Below are positions 21,682-22,749 of a stretch of 22,749 nt of DNA, piece after piece. The stretch comes from CAZOKZ01 sp964580585. GTDB lineage: Bacteria > Sumerlaeota > Sumerlaeia > SLMS01 > JAHLLQ01. The notes below the pieces were generated by a model. The model was not told the DNA's origin and made no database searches. It saw only the letters and a program-made list of their open reading frames with translations. Positions within the stretch are counted from its first letter, which is position 1, and each line of letters starts with the position of its first letter. The stretch covers positions 1 through 22,749 of the forward strand of contig CAZOKZ010000068.1 of the NCBI GenBank assembly GCA_964580585.1, in the 5' to 3' direction. The translations under genes were made by a program, and so were the position numbers.

Positions 21682-22749
21682 TTACTCGGCTTCGAGATCC
21701 ATCCAGTCGCTGACCGCGCTGGTATCGTCGAATGTGGCCGTTGCCGTTGGATTGGCGCCAACAAAGGCATTGCCCAAGGCGTCGGTCAGGGTACTGGCAA
21801 GGATTTCAACATGGATCGTTCCGGTGCCGGTAGCTCCCCACAAGGCAATCTGATAGGTATTATTCCCCGGCGTGCCGGGAGCCCAGATATTGGCTGTTAT
21901 GAAGCCCAGCGAAGGAGAAGTGCCAGATAAGTCGATATGGGCGGGCGTCAGATTTTGCACTCGCTCGGTGAATGTGATGCTGAAAATTACCGGGCTGTGG
22001 GTGTGAGGCGACGGAGTTGTCTCTGCGAGTGGAATCGTGACCGAAGGCCCCGTCGCGTCGTAGGTGAAGCTAAACGCATTGGATGCCGTGCTCAGGTTTC
22101 CGGCTTGATCGGCAGCAGCGTTGGCATTGACTTGAACAGAGATTGTCCCGTCGCCCGTTGGTGTGAGGGTGAAATCGACATCATTACTTGTCTGAACGCC
22201 CGCGGAAGCGGTGGCGCCGGTGAGTTGAAGGTCCGACGGATTGGTCGGATCGAACCCGGCGATTGTGTTGGCGTCCGTAAAGGATGCCCGGAAATTAAAC
22301 ACGGCAGGCGTGTTTACCGTCGAGCCGTCTGTGACGCTGGAGGAAGAGAGCGCCACAGTCGGGTTGACCGTATCGATCACGATATCCTGACCTCCTGCGA
22401 GCGAGTTTGGCGAGGTCGGCATGGCGAGGACGGCAAGGTTGCCTGCCTGATCGGCGATAACGGCGCCATTCAGATTCAGGCTGATTGCATCGAGGTCGCT
22501 TGTATTTTGTCCCGCGCCGACCGTGTAGGAAAACTGCAGGTTGGCACTGGATGAGCCGCTTGTGTAGCTGGCACCGCTTCCCGTGTTCAGGCTCAGGAAA
22601 GGCGTTCCCCCGGTAGTATTTACGGTCACGACGTCGTCGAATGCTGCAACGATCGAAACGGTGTCGCCTTCTTTGTAATGTGCCAAGGCAGGGACGCTGG
22701 AGACGTTGGTGAACGTCGGCGCGAGGGTGTCGATGGCGATTTGGTGGTT
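21682..22749 (-). CDS. Secreted Ig-like repeat protein, 5' end outside window
   Basis: The frame is open from the window edge to TAA at 21684-21682, giving 355 visible residues; the start and any signal peptide are beyond 22749. It has three Ig-like or cadherin-like repeats of about 100 residues, each with a conserved 'D-x-x-GN' turn: IADQAGN, AADQAGN and LTDALGN. They are linked by ID/YD-x-x-x-P-x-V motifs (IDTVNPTVALSS, YDATGPSVTIPL). The last repeat, with ITFTERVQNLTPAHIDLSGT, closely resembles residues 410-475 of the FG-GAP protein at 4074-6776. The C-terminus is acidic (DWMDLEAE) without a PEP-CTERM or LPXTG signal. Likely extracellular; function unknown. Confidence 0.85.
   Translation of the reverse strand, partial: NHQIAIDTLAPTFTNVSSVPALAHYKEGDTVSIVAAFDDVVTVNTTGGTPFLSLNTGSGASYTSGSSSANLQFSYTVGAGQNTSDLDAISLNLNGAVIADQAGNLAVLAMPTSPNSLAGGQDIVIDTVNPTVALSSSSVTDGSTVNTPAVFNFRASFTDANTIAGFDPTNPSDLQLTGATASAGVQTSNDVDFTLTPTGDGTISVQVNANAAADQAGNLSTASNAFSFTYDATGPSVTIPLAETTPSPHTHSPVIFSITFTERVQNLTPAHIDLSGTSPSLGFITANIWAPGTPGNNTYQIALWGATGTGTIHVEILASTLTDALGNAFVGANPTATATFDDTSAVSDWMDLEAE

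Overview
The window looks like a chromosomal segment of a Gram-negative-type, probably uncultivated bacterium. The evidence is a set of large secreted proteins (FG-GAP propeller, SdrD-type B domain, Ig-like and carboxypeptidase-regulatory-like repeats), a DUF4954 protein, a bacillithiol gene (bshC), a lipoprotein, and interspersed repeats of the 'CACAGAGACACGGAG' and 'TCCGCC...GGCGGA' kinds that I associate with environmental candidate-phylum and PVC-type genomes. A Sumerlaeota, Hydrogenedentota or Planctomycetota-like source is a guess; no rRNA or marker gene is present to settle it. No tRNA, rRNA, CRISPR array, transposase or phage gene was seen.

Layout. Positions 1-10562 are all minus strand: a 3'-truncated YgbA/'NO-stimulated promoter' family protein and a DUF454 membrane protein (1-801); two TPR proteins, one secreted and one membrane-anchored (990-3915); a perfect hairpin terminator (4013-4048) closing a 900-residue secreted protein with a seven-repeat FG-GAP propeller (4074-6776); a 414-base gap that may hold a small RNA; then an RsmB/NOP-type RNA methyltransferase and, upstream of it, a DUF4954 protein (7191-10562). 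A divergent intergenic region (10563-10736) leads to plus-strand genes: a secreted carboxypeptidase-regulatory-like repeat protein, a DUF4340 membrane protein overlapping it by ATGA, bshC, a lipoprotein polysaccharide deacetylase with a starch/glycogen-binding-like domain, and a flippase-like LPG-synthase-TM protein (10737-17914). A short repeat-rich convergent region (17837-18040) separates these from the minus-strand sulfate-activation operon cysD-cysNC (18041-21400). The window ends in a 5'-truncated Ig-like repeat protein (21682-22749).

How the genes work together. CysD plus CysN make APS from sulfate and ATP with GTP hydrolysis, and the fused CysC phosphorylates APS to PAPS. BshC performs the last step of bacillithiol synthesis, adding cysteine, so sulfate activation and low-molecular-weight thiol chemistry lie in the same window. 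Most other genes are envelope or surface functions.

The most interesting items are: a CysN-CysC fusion carrying an extra, apparently dead kinase-like domain between the two active halves; a possible three-way-junction RNA leader before cysD; a possible promoter-to-terminator small RNA at about 6988-7098; and the repeat mosaic that has supplied a new C-terminal tail to the flippase-like protein. None is proven to be a new system.
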